Shown piece by piece: positions 16,170 through 26,792 of a DNA stretch of 64,000 bases. The stretch is from Streptomyces sp. NBC_00249 (GTDB lineage Bacteria > Actinomycetota > Actinomycetes > Streptomycetales > Streptomycetaceae): contig NZ_JAPEMV010000001.1 in NCBI RefSeq assembly GCF_026342355.1, forward strand, positions 1,550,001-1,614,000, given 5' to 3'. Numbering within the stretch: the first letter of the stretch is position 1; every line of letters starts with the position of its first letter. Both the position numbers and the translations under genes were made by a program. Under the pieces are notes generated by a model that made no database searches, was not told where the DNA came from, and saw only the letters and a program-made list of their open reading frames with translations.

Positions 16170-17726
16170 ATGACCAAGACCACCACCACGACCACCGCCC
16201 GCCCCGCTCCGGACGGCCCCGCGTCACCGCCCGCCGTGCGCGGACCGCTCGGCCTGGCCGTCTCCGGCCTGATGCTCGGCATGTTCCTCGCCATGGTCGA
16301 CGGCCTGATCGTGGGCCCGGCCCTGCCGACGATCGTCGGCGAACTCGGCGGCGTGGGGGACCTGTCCTGGGTGGTGACGGCCTACCTGCTCGCCGCGGCC
16401 GCCACCACCCCCCTGTGGGGCAAGGCGGGTGACCTCTTCGGCCGCAAGGGCTCCTACCTCTGCGCGATCGGGCTGTTCCTCGTCGGCTCCGCCCTGACCG
16501 GCCTCGCCCAGAGCATGGGCCAGCTCATCGCCTTCCGCGCCCTCCAGGGCCTGGGGGCGGGCGGCCTGATGGTCGGCGCCCTCTCCATCATCGGCGTCCT
16601 GGTCCCGCCCGAACAGCGCGGCCGGGTCCAGTCGGTGTCCGGGATCATGGCGCCGCTCGCCTTCGTCGGCGGCCCGCTGGCCGGCGGGCTCCTGACCGAA
16701 CACCTCAGCTGGCGCTGGACGTTCTACGTCAACATCCCGCTCGGGCTGATCGCCCTGCTGATCATCGCCCTCACCGTCCGGATCCGCACGCAGCGCGTCA
16801 AGGCCCGCATCGACCACGCCGGCATCACCCTGCTCACGGTCGCGGTCGTCGCGCTGACGCTCGTCGCGACCTGGGGCGGCTCCCGGTACGCCTGGACCTC
16901 GGCGCCCGTCCTGCTGCTGACGGCGACCGCGCTCGCGGCGCTCGCCGGCTTCGTCCGCGCCGAGCGCCGGGCCGCGGAACCGGTCATCCCGCCCCGGCTG
17001 TTCGCCGACCGCGACTTCACCACCGCGCAGATCCTCAGCTTCCTCGTCGGCGCGGTCATGGTGACGCTGTCCAGCTACCTCCCGCAGTACCTCCAGTTCG
17101 TCCAGGGCTCCTCCCCGACTGCCAGCGGACTGCTCATCCTGCCGCTCCTGTTCGGCATGCTCGGCGCGCAGCTGCTCATCGGCCACCTGTACGCCCGCGC
17201 CCGCCACCACCGCCGCCGCTTCGCGCTCCTCGGCGGCGCCCTGGGCGTCCTCGGCACCGCCCTGCTGTTCCTGCTCGGCCCCGGCACCCCCACCGCCGCG
17301 GCCTCCGCCCTCACCGCGGTCGTCGGCGCCGGCACCGGCCTGCTGATGCAGAGCAGCCTCCTCATCACCACCGACAGCGCCCCCGCCCGCGACATGGGCG
17401 CGGCCAGCGGCACCGTCACCCTGCTGCGCACCATCGGCGGCTCCCTCGGCATCGCCCTGCTCGGCGCCCTCTACACCGGCCGGCTGCACACCGGGCTCGC
17501 CGAGCAGCTCGGGGCCGAGAACGCCGCCCGGCTCTCCGGACCCGGCGGGGAACTCACCCCGGCCGCCCTGCACACCCTGCCCGCCGGCACCCGCGCGGCC
17601 CTCGCCGAATCCGCCACCACGGGCCTGCACGGCCTCCTGACGGGGGTCCTCGTCCTCGCCCTCGCCGCCCTGGCCGCGTCCTTCCTCCTGCGGACGACCC
17701 CGCGCGAGGCACGGTCGGGCGCCTGA
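16170..17726 (+). CDS. DHA2 family (EmrB/QacA-type) MFS drug efflux transporter
   Basis: A 518-aa membrane protein with about 14 hydrophobic segments, the DHA2 number. Motif C-like and D-type family text is visible: MLGMFLAMVDGLIVGPALPT near residues 33-53 (with the Asp of the first helix), WVVTAYLLAAAATTPLWGKAGDLFGRK (motif A loop), FRALQGLGAGGLMVG, and FVGGPLAGGLLTEHLSWRW (motif C). It exports hydrophobic or cationic compounds in exchange for protons. A GGGGG RBS sits before ATG 16170. It lies 24 bp after the FMN reductase and is probably co-transcribed under TetR control. Confidence 0.9.
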   Translation: MTKTTTTTTARPAPDGPASPPAVRGPLGLAVSGLMLGMFLAMVDGLIVGPALPTIVGELGGVGDLSWVVTAYLLAAAATTPLWGKAGDLFGRKGSYLCAIGLFLVGSALTGLAQSMGQLIAFRALQGLGAGGLMVGALSIIGVLVPPEQRGRVQSVSGIMAPLAFVGGPLAGGLLTEHLSWRWTFYVNIPLGLIALLIIALTVRIRTQRVKARIDHAGITLLTVAVVALTLVATWGGSRYAWTSAPVLLLTATALAALAGFVRAERRAAEPVIPPRLFADRDFTTAQILSFLVGAVMVTLSSYLPQYLQFVQGSSPTASGLLILPLLFGMLGAQLLIGHLYARARHHRRRFALLGGALGVLGTALLFLLGPGTPTAAASALTAVVGAGTGLLMQSSLLITTDSAPARDMGAASGTVTLLRTIGGSLGIALLGALYTGRLHTGLAEQLGAENAARLSGPGGELTPAALHTLPAGTRAALAESATTGLHGLLTGVLVLALAALAASFLLRTTPREARSGA

Positions 17727-17945
17727 CGAAGGAGGCGGGCGGGCGGCGCAATCCCTCGAAGGGGGGTCCGGCCACCTCCGGGTGGTTCGAACGCCGGATC
17801 ACGGGGGTGGGTCCGTGCGGGGGTTGAGCTCCGGGGGCCGGTCGTAAGTACGTGCGGACGTTCGCTCCTTCCGTGCCGTGACGCCGCTCTGAACAGCAAC
17901 GTTCTTCCGGCGTCAGTTCGCAGCCACTGCACCTCGGGAGGAATC

Positions 17946-18008
17946 TTGCGATCCGTGCACGTTCATGTGGTGTTCGACCAGGCAGCGGTCGGAGGTGCCC
18001 GCGGATGA
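17946..18008 (+). CDS. Candidate 20-codon ORF coupled to the ABC transporter
   Basis: A TTG at 17946 follows an excellent RBS (GGGAGGA, 17937-17943). It opens a 20-codon ORF reading MRSVHVHVVFDQAAVGGARG, whose TGA overlaps the ABC transporter ATG (ATGA at 18005-18008). The transporter ATG has a weaker RBS of its own (GGAGG at 17991-17995, inside the small ORF). This layout suggests translational coupling, with the short ORF as a leader. It could also be a small secreted or modified peptide handled by the exporter, but it has no cysteine and only one possible leader/core split, so that is speculative. It may also simply be a chance ORF. Confidence 0.4.
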   Translation: MRSVHVHVVFDQAAVGGARG

Positions 18009-20002
18009 GGCTCCTCAAACGTCCCGCCGCCCCCGGCGCCGCCGTCTCCGACAGCGAGCGGCACCTCTTCGGAGGGCCCCTGCGCTACGACGCCGGCTGG
18101 TCCCACCACGACTACGCCCGCCTCGAGAGCCGGCTGATCAGCACCCTGCGCTCCATGCCCCGCATGGTCGGCGGGACCCTGCGGCTGGCCTGGCGCGCCG
18201 ACCGGCGGGCGCTGGTCACCGTCGCCTGCGCCGAGGCCGGGCAGGGGGTCACCTCCGCCGTCGGGCTGCTCGTGCTCAGCGCGGTGCTCCGTACGCTGCT
18301 CGGCTCGGGCAGCCCCGCCGAGCGGCTGCACGCCGCACTGCCCGCCCTGGCGGCCGGCGCGCTGGTGGCCGCACTGGGCGCCGTCCTGGCGTCCCGGTCG
18401 ACGGCGGCCGCCGGGCGGCTGGAGCCCAAGGTGGAGCGGGCCGCGCACGAGCAGTACCTGAAGGCCGCCGTGGAGGTGGAGCTGGAGGCCATCGAGGACG
18501 GGGAGTTCCGGCGGCTGCTCGACAGCGCCCAGTGGGGGCCGCCGTCGGCCCGCCGGACGGTGGGCGCATGCGTGGCCACCCTCGGCGGGATCATCTCCCT
18601 GGTCGCCACCGCCGGGGTGCTGACCGTGCTGCACCCGCTGCTGCTGCCCATGCTGCTGCTGATCGCCGCCCCGCGCGGCTGGGGCGCGATGCGGGTGGCG
18701 CAGCGCCGCTACCTGTCCGTCATCACCTGGGTCGAGCACGTCCGGGCCGCCCGGCTCATCGGCCAGCTGCTGATCTCCCGCACTTCGGCCCCCGAGGTAC
18801 GGGTGCACGGCGTCGGCCGCTACCTGCTGGGCCACTACCGCAACATGGGCGAGCACGCCGAGGGCGAGGCCACCCGCCTCGCCAAGGACAAGGCCGCCAC
18901 CGAGCTGCTGGCCGCCGCCCTGTCCGGGACCGCCGCGCTGGTCACGTACGCGGCGATGGGCGCGCTCATCGTGTCGGGCCGGATGGAGCTCGCCGTCGCG
19001 GGGACCGCCGTGTTCGCGGTGCGCACGGGCTCGGCGAGCCTGGGCGCGCTGGTGGCCACCACCAACACCCTGCACGAGGAGTCCCTCTACGTACGGGACC
19101 TGGAGCGGTTCGTCGCCGAGGCGGGCCGCCGCGCGATCCCGTCGGGCGGGCTGCCCCTGCCGCAGGCTCCCGCGTCGATCCGGCTGACCGACGTCGGCTT
19201 CAGCTACCCGGACCGGGACGAGCCCGCCCTGACCGGGGTCTCCCTGACCATCGAGGCGGGCACCGTCGTCGCCCTGGTCGGGGAGAACGGCTCCGGCAAG
19301 AGCACCCTGGTCAAACTGCTGGCCGGACTGCACCTGCCCGACAGCGGAACGCTGACCTGGGACGGGGTGGAGGTGCGGGAGGCGGACCGGGAGCAGGTCT
19401 TCGACCGGGTCGCGCTGCTCACCCAGGACTTCGAGCGCTGGCCGGTGACCGCCCGTACCAACATCGCGATCGGCCGGCCCGGCGACGGTGCACCGGACCG
19501 GGCCGTCGAGGAGGCCGCGCGGGTGGTCGCCGCGGCCCGCTACGCGGGGGCCGACCGGGTCGTGGACCGGCTCCCGCACGGCTACGAGACCCTGCTCGCC
19601 CGGGTGTTCCGGGGCGCGTCGGAGCTCTCCGGGGGACAGTGGCAGAAGTTCGGCCTGGCCCGCGCCCGCTACCGCGACGCCCGCGTCCTGGTCGTGGACG
19701 AGCCCACCTCGGCGCTGGACCCGGAGGCGGAGATCGCCGCCTTCGACAGCATCCGCGGGCTGGCCGGCCCGGACCGGGCGGTGGTGCTGGTCACGCACCG
19801 GATGTCCGGGGTGCGCCACGCCGACGTCATCCACGTGCTGCACGAGGGGCGGCTCGTCGAACAGGGCGGCCACGACGAGCTGTTGGCGAAGGACGGGCGG
19901 TACGCGGCGATGTTCCGGATGCAGGCCCGGCAGTACGAGGGACCCGCCCCTTCTATCCCCCGGCAGGCCGCCGCGCCGCGGAACGACCCGTCCGTCACCT
20001 GA
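18005..20002 (+). CDS. ABC transporter, fused permease and ATP-binding protein
   Basis: A 665-aa half-transporter of the exporter type. The first 65 residues are soluble; residues about 65-345 hold the transmembrane domain with about five to six hydrophobic stretches. The nucleotide-binding domain follows: Walker A GENGSGKST at about 426-434, Q-loop (LLTQDFERW), signature ELSGGQWQKFGLARA at about 541-555, Walker B VLVVDEPTSALDPE, and H-loop VLVTHRM. It should work as a homodimer, or with an unlinked partner, to export a lipid, peptide or small molecule. Its gene starts in an ATGA overlap with a 20-codon ORF and ends at a hairpin before geosmin synthase. The close placement does not prove export of geosmin, which is volatile and membrane-permeant. 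Confidence 0.85.
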   Translation: MRLLKRPAAPGAAVSDSERHLFGGPLRYDAGWSHHDYARLESRLISTLRSMPRMVGGTLRLAWRADRRALVTVACAEAGQGVTSAVGLLVLSAVLRTLLGSGSPAERLHAALPALAAGALVAALGAVLASRSTAAAGRLEPKVERAAHEQYLKAAVEVELEAIEDGEFRRLLDSAQWGPPSARRTVGACVATLGGIISLVATAGVLTVLHPLLLPMLLLIAAPRGWGAMRVAQRRYLSVITWVEHVRAARLIGQLLISRTSAPEVRVHGVGRYLLGHYRNMGEHAEGEATRLAKDKAATELLAAALSGTAALVTYAAMGALIVSGRMELAVAGTAVFAVRTGSASLGALVATTNTLHEESLYVRDLERFVAEAGRRAIPSGGLPLPQAPASIRLTDVGFSYPDRDEPALTGVSLTIEAGTVVALVGENGSGKSTLVKLLAGLHLPDSGTLTWDGVEVREADREQVFDRVALLTQDFERWPVTARTNIAIGRPGDGAPDRAVEEAARVVAAARYAGADRVVDRLPHGYETLLARVFRGASELSGGQWQKFGLARARYRDARVLVVDEPTSALDPEAEIAAFDSIRGLAGPDRAVVLVTHRMSGVRHADVIHVLHEGRLVEQGGHDELLAKDGRYAAMFRMQARQYEGPAPSIPRQAAAPRNDPSVT

Positions 20003-20042
20003 AGCGGTGAACTTCCCCTTGTCCCGAGGGCGCCGGGGGTAG

Positions 20043-22328
<2,286 letters not shown>

Positions 22329-22329
22329 G

Positions 22330-22386
22330 CCGTCCCGCCGCGCCCGCCGCGCCCGTGCAGCAGCCGGGCGGGGCGCGGCGGGACGG
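22330..22386. terminator. Bidirectional terminator between geoA and the beta-propeller gene
   Basis: A perfect 16-bp outer stem (22330-22345 with 22371-22386) encloses an inner 6-bp stem (22350-22355 with 22365-22370). It separates two convergent genes. Confidence 0.75.
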
Positions 22387-22393
22387 AGGCCGG

Positions 22394-23638
22394 TCAGGAG
22401 GGGGCGGGGCCGGTCCAGAGCGCCGGGACGTGGCCGAGCCGGACCCGCTGCGGGTGGTCGCCCACGGGGACGGACACCCGCTTGGCTCCGGTGGCGAAGT
22501 CGATGGCGGTGACCTGGTCGGCGCCGCTCTCGGAGATCACGCAGCCCGTGCCGTCCCCGTCGACCGTGGCCCAGTAGGGCTTGGCGGCCGGGATCAGGGG
22601 GCCCTCGGCGAGGGTGGCCCGGTCCACGACGGTCGCGTAGTCGTCCATGGTGCCCGCGACGCACAGTTTGGAGCCGTCGGGGCTCATCGAGAGGCCGTGG
22701 TGGCGGGAGTCGTTGACCCAGGTGGTGCGTTCCTTGGCGGTGGCCGGGTTCTCGGGGAGGGTCTTGACGCGGGTGATCCGGTCGGCGGCCAGGTCGTACT
22801 CCAGGAACCCGTTGAAGAAGGACACCTGGAAGTAGAGCTTGGACTCGTCGGGGCTGAAGGCGACGGGGCGCACGGCGTCGGAGAGGTCCTTGCGGCCGAA
22901 GGCGTCGAGCCGCGCCCGCATGTCGATCACGCGGACGGGGGCGAAGGTCCGCGCGTCGACGACGGTGATCTTCCGGTCGCCCTTCGTCCAGTCCAGCCAG
23001 GGGGCGTCGAGGGCGGAGGTCACGTCCCCGATGGCGCTGTTCCACAGGTAGCGGCCGTCGCGGCTGAAGACGTTCTCGTGCGGTTTGTCGCCGGTGGTGA
23101 AGGAGCCTGCCTGGCGGCCGGTGGCGATGTCGAGGACGTGCACGGTGTTCGCGGTGGACGCGGAGACGGCGACCCGGGTGCCGTCGGGCGAGACGGCCAT
23201 GTGGTCGGAGCGGTGTCCGGCGACGGGGAAGCGCCAGTTGACCCGGCCCGAGCGGAGGTCGATGGAGACGACGTCGGCGAAGCTGGGGCGGGAGACCACG
23301 ACCGCGGAGCCGTCGGGTGTGGTGTACATGTCGTCCACGAACTGGTCGTGGCCCTCGCCCGCGGTGGCCCGCACGCCCAGGAAGAAGGCGAGTTTGACGG
23401 GATCGAGGTAGATCTCCCGGAGCCGTTCCGCCTTGTCGGGGACCACGTCGATCCGGCCGATCCGGGCGAGGTCGCCGGTGGAGGCGAGGACGTCGGCGGT
23501 GCCCTCCCAGTTGTTCCCTACGAAGAGCACCTCGCGCAGCCCCTCCGACGGGGCGGCGGCGCCGGGGGCCGCGGCGGTGAGGGCGGCCACGAGGGCGGCG
23601 GCGGCCAGGAGGTACAGGGTGCGCGGGCTTCGTGCCAT
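22394..23638 (-). CDS. Secreted YncE-like beta-propeller protein
   Basis: A 414-aa protein with a signal peptide (basic MARSPR, hydrophobic core to about residue 25, AAPGAAAPS cleavage region). The mature part contains repeated propeller blades with SPDGTRVAVS, SRDGRYLW, FSPDESKLYFQV and MSPDGSKLCVAG motifs, as in YncE/cytochrome-d1-type WD40-like lactonase folds. Such proteins bind ligands or partners outside the membrane; no catalytic residues can be named. The ATG at 23636-23638 is the first after a stop-free GC-rich stretch. An operator-like palindrome sits about 45 bp upstream, and it is separated from the xdhC-like gene by a terminator, so it is a single-gene unit. Confidence 0.82.
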   Translation of the reverse strand: MARSPRTLYLLAAAALVAALTAAAPGAAAPSEGLREVLFVGNNWEGTADVLASTGDLARIGRIDVVPDKAERLREIYLDPVKLAFFLGVRATAGEGHDQFVDDMYTTPDGSAVVVSRPSFADVVSIDLRSGRVNWRFPVAGHRSDHMAVSPDGTRVAVSASTANTVHVLDIATGRQAGSFTTGDKPHENVFSRDGRYLWNSAIGDVTSALDAPWLDWTKGDRKITVVDARTFAPVRVIDMRARLDAFGRKDLSDAVRPVAFSPDESKLYFQVSFFNGFLEYDLAADRITRVKTLPENPATAKERTTWVNDSRHHGLSMSPDGSKLCVAGTMDDYATVVDRATLAEGPLIPAAKPYWATVDGDGTGCVISESGADQVTAIDFATGAKRVSVPVGDHPQRVRLGHVPALWTGPAPS

Positions 23639-23682
23639 GCGGTCAACTCCGGTGGGGGAAGGGCGGAGCGGGCGGCGTGCGG

Positions 23683-23696
23683 TTACCGGCGGGTAA
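23683..23696. promoter_or_regulatory. Operator-like palindrome upstream of the beta-propeller gene
   Basis: TTACC-GGCG-GGTAA is a perfect 5+5 inverted repeat with a 4-bp spacer. It partly overlaps an A/T-rich TATTTTA (minus strand) that could serve as the -10 box. A GntR- or TetR-type regulator could bind here; no regulator is assigned. Confidence 0.4.
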
Positions 23697-23713
23697 AATA
23701 GACGGAACGGCGA

Positions 23714-23744
23714 AAGGGCACAACCCCCGTGGGGTCGTGCCCTT
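23714..23744. terminator. Terminator of the permease-xdhC unit
   Basis: A 14-bp stem with one mismatch (23714-23727 with 23731-23744) has a 3-nt loop. On the minus strand it is followed by TTTCGCC, giving a short U run, so it fits termination of the leftward xdhC-like gene. Confidence 0.75.
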
Positions 23745-23778
23745 CTCATTCGTCGCGGGTCGGCGCCCGGTCTCCGCT

Positions 23779-24930
23779 TCAGGCGACGGAGCCGATCCTG
23801 CCGATCACCGTGTGCGAGCTGTCGTGGTGGATCGGGATGTGCGCGCCGGTGAGGGCGGCCCCGGTGCCGCCGCGGCGGTTCGCGACGATCTCGGCGGCGA
23901 TGGACAGCGCGGTCTCCTCCGGGGAGCGGGCGCCGAGGTCCAGGCCGATCGGGGACCGCAGCCGGGCCAGTTCGAGCTCGGTCACGCCCACCTCGCGGAG
24001 CCGCTTGTTGCGGTCCTCGTGGGTGCGGCGGGAGCCCATGGCGCCGACGTAGGCGACGGGGAGTCTGAGGGCCAGTTCGAGGAGCGGGACGTCGAACTTG
24101 GCGTCGTGGGTCAGCACGCACAGCACGGTCCGGCCGTCCACCTGGGCGGTCTCCAGGTAGCGGTGCGGCCAGTCGACCACGATCTCGTCCGCCTCGGGGA
24201 AACGGTTCTTCGTGGCGAAGACGGGCCGGGCGTCGCACAGGGTGACGTGGTAGCCGAGGAACTTGCCGATCCGCACCAGGGCGGAGGCGAAGTCGATGGC
24301 ACCGAAGACGATCATCCGCGGGGGCGGGACGCTGGACTCGACCAGCACCTTCAGCGGCTCTCCGCAGAGCCTGCCGTCGGCGCCCATCTCCAGTACGCCG
24401 GTCCGGCCGGCGTCCAGCATGGCGCGGGCCTCCTCGGCGATGGTGCGGTCCAGCTCGGGGTGTCCCCCGAAGCCGCCCTCGAAGGAGCCGTCGCCGCTGA
24501 CGACCACGGCGCGGCCCATCAGCTCGGCCGGGCCTTCGGCTATCCGGGCCACGGCGGCCGCCTCGGCCCGGGCGGCGGCGGCCAGCGCCTGCGCGAAGAC
24601 CTCCCGCTGGGGGGAGTCCACGGGCACCGGGGTGACCAGGATGTCGATGATTCCGCCGCAGGTCAGACCTACGGCGAAGGCATCGTCGTCGCTGTAGCCG
24701 AAGCGCTCCTGGACGGTCTCGCCGTCCTCCAGCGCCTGCCGGCACAGCTCGTACACCGCGCCCTCCACACATCCGCCGGAAACCGAGCCGATGGCCGTGC
24801 CCTCGCCGTCGACGGCGAGTGCGGCTCCGGGCTGCCGGGGTGCGCTCCCGCCGACCGCCACGACCGTGGCGACGGCGAAGTCACGTCCCTGCTCGACCCA
24901 CCGGTTCAGTTCCTCGGCGATGTCCAGCAT
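23779..24930 (-). CDS. xdhC: XdhC/CoxI family molybdenum cofactor insertion factor
   Basis: A 383-aa protein of the XdhC/CoxI/PucA type, which binds molybdopterin cofactor, promotes its sulfuration and loads it into xanthine dehydrogenase. The N-terminal XdhC_CoxI domain shows ATVVAVGGSAPRQPGAALAV, GSVSGGCVEGAVYEL and GLTCGGIIDILV (with the conserved Cys). The C-terminal Rossmann domain shows PRMIVFGAIDFASALVRIGKFLGY, VLCVLTHDAKFDVPLLELAL and AYVGAMGSRRTHEDR, then IGLDLGARSPEETALSIAAEIVA. Length is normal. It lies 74 bp after the purine permease on the same strand and should work on the enzyme encoded upstream at 26.8-30.7 kb. Confidence 0.93.
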   Translation of the reverse strand: MLDIAEELNRWVEQGRDFAVATVVAVGGSAPRQPGAALAVDGEGTAIGSVSGGCVEGAVYELCRQALEDGETVQERFGYSDDDAFAVGLTCGGIIDILVTPVPVDSPQREVFAQALAAAARAEAAAVARIAEGPAELMGRAVVVSGDGSFEGGFGGHPELDRTIAEEARAMLDAGRTGVLEMGADGRLCGEPLKVLVESSVPPPRMIVFGAIDFASALVRIGKFLGYHVTLCDARPVFATKNRFPEADEIVVDWPHRYLETAQVDGRTVLCVLTHDAKFDVPLLELALRLPVAYVGAMGSRRTHEDRNKRLREVGVTELELARLRSPIGLDLGARSPEETALSIAAEIVANRRGGTGAALTGAHIPIHHDSSHTVIGRIGSVA

Positions 24931-25004
24931 GTGCGGCCTCCTCGGAGAGGTTTCGGTTTCCAGTATCGGATGTGTGAAGGGTCAGGTACGGATCACGGCC
25001 GGAC

Positions 25005-26468
25005 CTACTTGACGCCGAGCAGCCCCTCGATGGGGTGGAGGGCGAAGTAGATCAGGAAGATGCCGGTCAGGACCCACATGAAGGCGCCGACCTCGCGGGC
25101 CTTGCCCTGCGCGACCTTGATGGCCACGTAGGAGATGACACCGGCGGCGACACCGGCGGTGATCTGGTAGGTGAACGGCATGATCACGACGGTCAGGAAG
25201 ACCGGGATCGCGGTCGCGCTGTCGGCCCAGTCCACGTGGCGGGCGTTCTGCATCATCATCGCGCCGATGACCACCAGGGCGGCCGAGGCGACCTCACCCG
25301 GGACGATCTGCGTGATCGGGGTGAAGAAGAGGCACGCGGCGAAGAAGAGGCCGGTGACGACGGAGGCGAGGCCCGTGCGGGCGCCCTCGCCCACGCCGGT
25401 GGCGGACTCGACGAACACGGTCTGGCCGGAGCCGCCCGCGACGCCACCGATGGCGCCACCGGCGCCGTCGATGAAGAGCGCCTTCGACAGGCCCGGCATG
25501 CGGCCCTGGTCGTCGGCCAGCTTGGCCTCGGTGCCGACACCGATGATGGTGGCCATCGCGTCGAAGAAGCCGGCGAGCACGAGGGTGAAGACGATCATGC
25601 CGATCGTCATGACACCGACGTCGCCCCAGCCACCGAACTCGACCTTGCCGAACAGCGAGAAGTCGGGCATCGAGACGGCGGAGCCGGAGAGCTCCGGCGG
25701 GCCGTTCTTCCAGGCCTTCGGGTCGATGTCCACGACGGCGTTCAGGATGGCCGCGAGGACGGTGCCGCCGACGATGCCGATGAGGATCGCGCCGCGGATC
25801 TTGCGGGCCTGCAGCATGAAGATGGTGAGCAGGGTGACGCAGAAGAGGAACACGGGCCAGCCTGCGAGCTCGCCGACCGAACCGAGCTGGACCGGGGGCC
25901 CGAACTCGGAGCCGTGGCCCACGAAGCCGGCCTTGACGAGGCCGATCAGGGCGACGAAGAGGCCGATGCCCATGGTGATCGCGTGCTTGAGCGCGAGGGG
26001 GATCGCGTTCATGATCATCTCTCGGAGGCCGGTGACGACCAGGAGACAGATCACGACGCCGTACATCACGCACATGCCCATGGCCTGCGGCCAGGTCATC
26101 TGCGGGGCCACCTGCGAGGACAGGACGCCCGATACGGAAAGGCCCGCGGCGAGGGCCAGGGGCACCTTGCCGACGAAGCCCATCAGAAGGGTGGTCAGGG
26201 CGGCGGCGAAAGCCGTGGCCGTGATCAGGGCCTTCTGGCTCATCGTGTCTCCGGCGACGTCCTTGCCGGAGAGGATGAGCGGGTTGAGCAGGAGGATGTA
26301 GGCCATCGCCATGAAGGTCGTGATACCGCCACGAACCTCGTTGCCGACGTTGGATCCTCTGTGCGTTATGTGAAAGTACCGGTCGAGCCAAGAGCTTCCG
26401 GCGGGGGTCGGAGAGCCGTCGCCGGTCTCTTCCTCACTGGTCTTGGACTCCACTGATGACTGGGTCAT
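25005..26468 (-). CDS. AzgA-type adenine/guanine/hypoxanthine permease
   Basis: A 487-aa NCS2-related proton-coupled purine permease with 12-14 hydrophobic segments. Features seen are the N-terminal YFHITHRGSNVGNEVRGGITTFMAMAYI (AzgA-type start of helix 1), GLSVSGV, the helix-8 region FFDAMATIIGVGTEA, and the helix-10 signature SGQTVFVESATGVGEGARTG, which carries the substrate-binding Glu. The start is the ATG at 26466-26468 with RBS GGGAG; a longer frame upstream lacks these features. It sits between the xanthine dehydrogenase subunits and xdhC, so it should feed purines into the catabolic pathway. PucR control is likely but not shown by a site. Confidence 0.92.
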   Translation of the reverse strand: MTQSSVESKTSEEETGDGSPTPAGSSWLDRYFHITHRGSNVGNEVRGGITTFMAMAYILLLNPLILSGKDVAGDTMSQKALITATAFAAALTTLLMGFVGKVPLALAAGLSVSGVLSSQVAPQMTWPQAMGMCVMYGVVICLLVVTGLREMIMNAIPLALKHAITMGIGLFVALIGLVKAGFVGHGSEFGPPVQLGSVGELAGWPVFLFCVTLLTIFMLQARKIRGAILIGIVGGTVLAAILNAVVDIDPKAWKNGPPELSGSAVSMPDFSLFGKVEFGGWGDVGVMTIGMIVFTLVLAGFFDAMATIIGVGTEAKLADDQGRMPGLSKALFIDGAGGAIGGVAGGSGQTVFVESATGVGEGARTGLASVVTGLFFAACLFFTPITQIVPGEVASAALVVIGAMMMQNARHVDWADSATAIPVFLTVVIMPFTYQITAGVAAGVISYVAIKVAQGKAREVGAFMWVLTGIFLIYFALHPIEGLLGVK

Positions 26469-26792
26469 GGTGCCTAACTCCCAAGGTTCAAAGGGGCACC
26501 CGCATAAAGATTGGAGACGCGGGATTTGGGAAACTCCGTTTGGCTGCACGACCCGGGGTGACGGCCCGAGGCGACGCGAAATGTGCACTGCGTGTACTGC
26601 GGGTAGTGCGGGGGTGACCGCTGGTACTACGTGGGGGTTTCTGCAGGGGTACTGCCAGGTGACGAGGACCGCGAGCGGTGCGGTACTGCCTTCGTGCTCC
26701 GGGCGGTGCGACTGGAAGTGTGACGTTCCCGTGTCACACCGCCCGGAAATCCGGGGGGTCCGGGGGCCTCGCGGCCCCCGGACCACGCCGTC
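26469..26792. other. Intergenic region between the xanthine dehydrogenase operon and the purine permease
   Basis: No gene is supported here. On the left it holds the permease leader and promoter (no clear boxes). On the right it holds nested dyads: CCGGGCGGTG (26699-26708) with CACCGCCCGG (26737-26746), GTGTGAC (26718-26724) with GTCACAC (26733-26739), and the terminator at 26757-26784. Confidence 0.55.
26757..26784 (-). terminator. Terminator of the xanthine dehydrogenase operon
   Basis: A perfect 12-bp stem (26757-26768 with 26773-26784) and a TCGC tetraloop lie 9 bp after the stop of the large subunit. Confidence 0.75.

Noticed and set aside
17946..18008. The 20-codon ORF as a lanthipeptide or lasso precursor
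   Set aside because: There is no cysteine, no leader/core motif and no modifying enzyme nearby, so only a leader or chance ORF is kept as an option.
26718..26739. GTGTGAC/GTCACAC as a canonical Crp site
   Set aside because: The spacing between TGTGA and TCACA is 10 bp rather than 6, so the match is not accepted as a standard Crp site.
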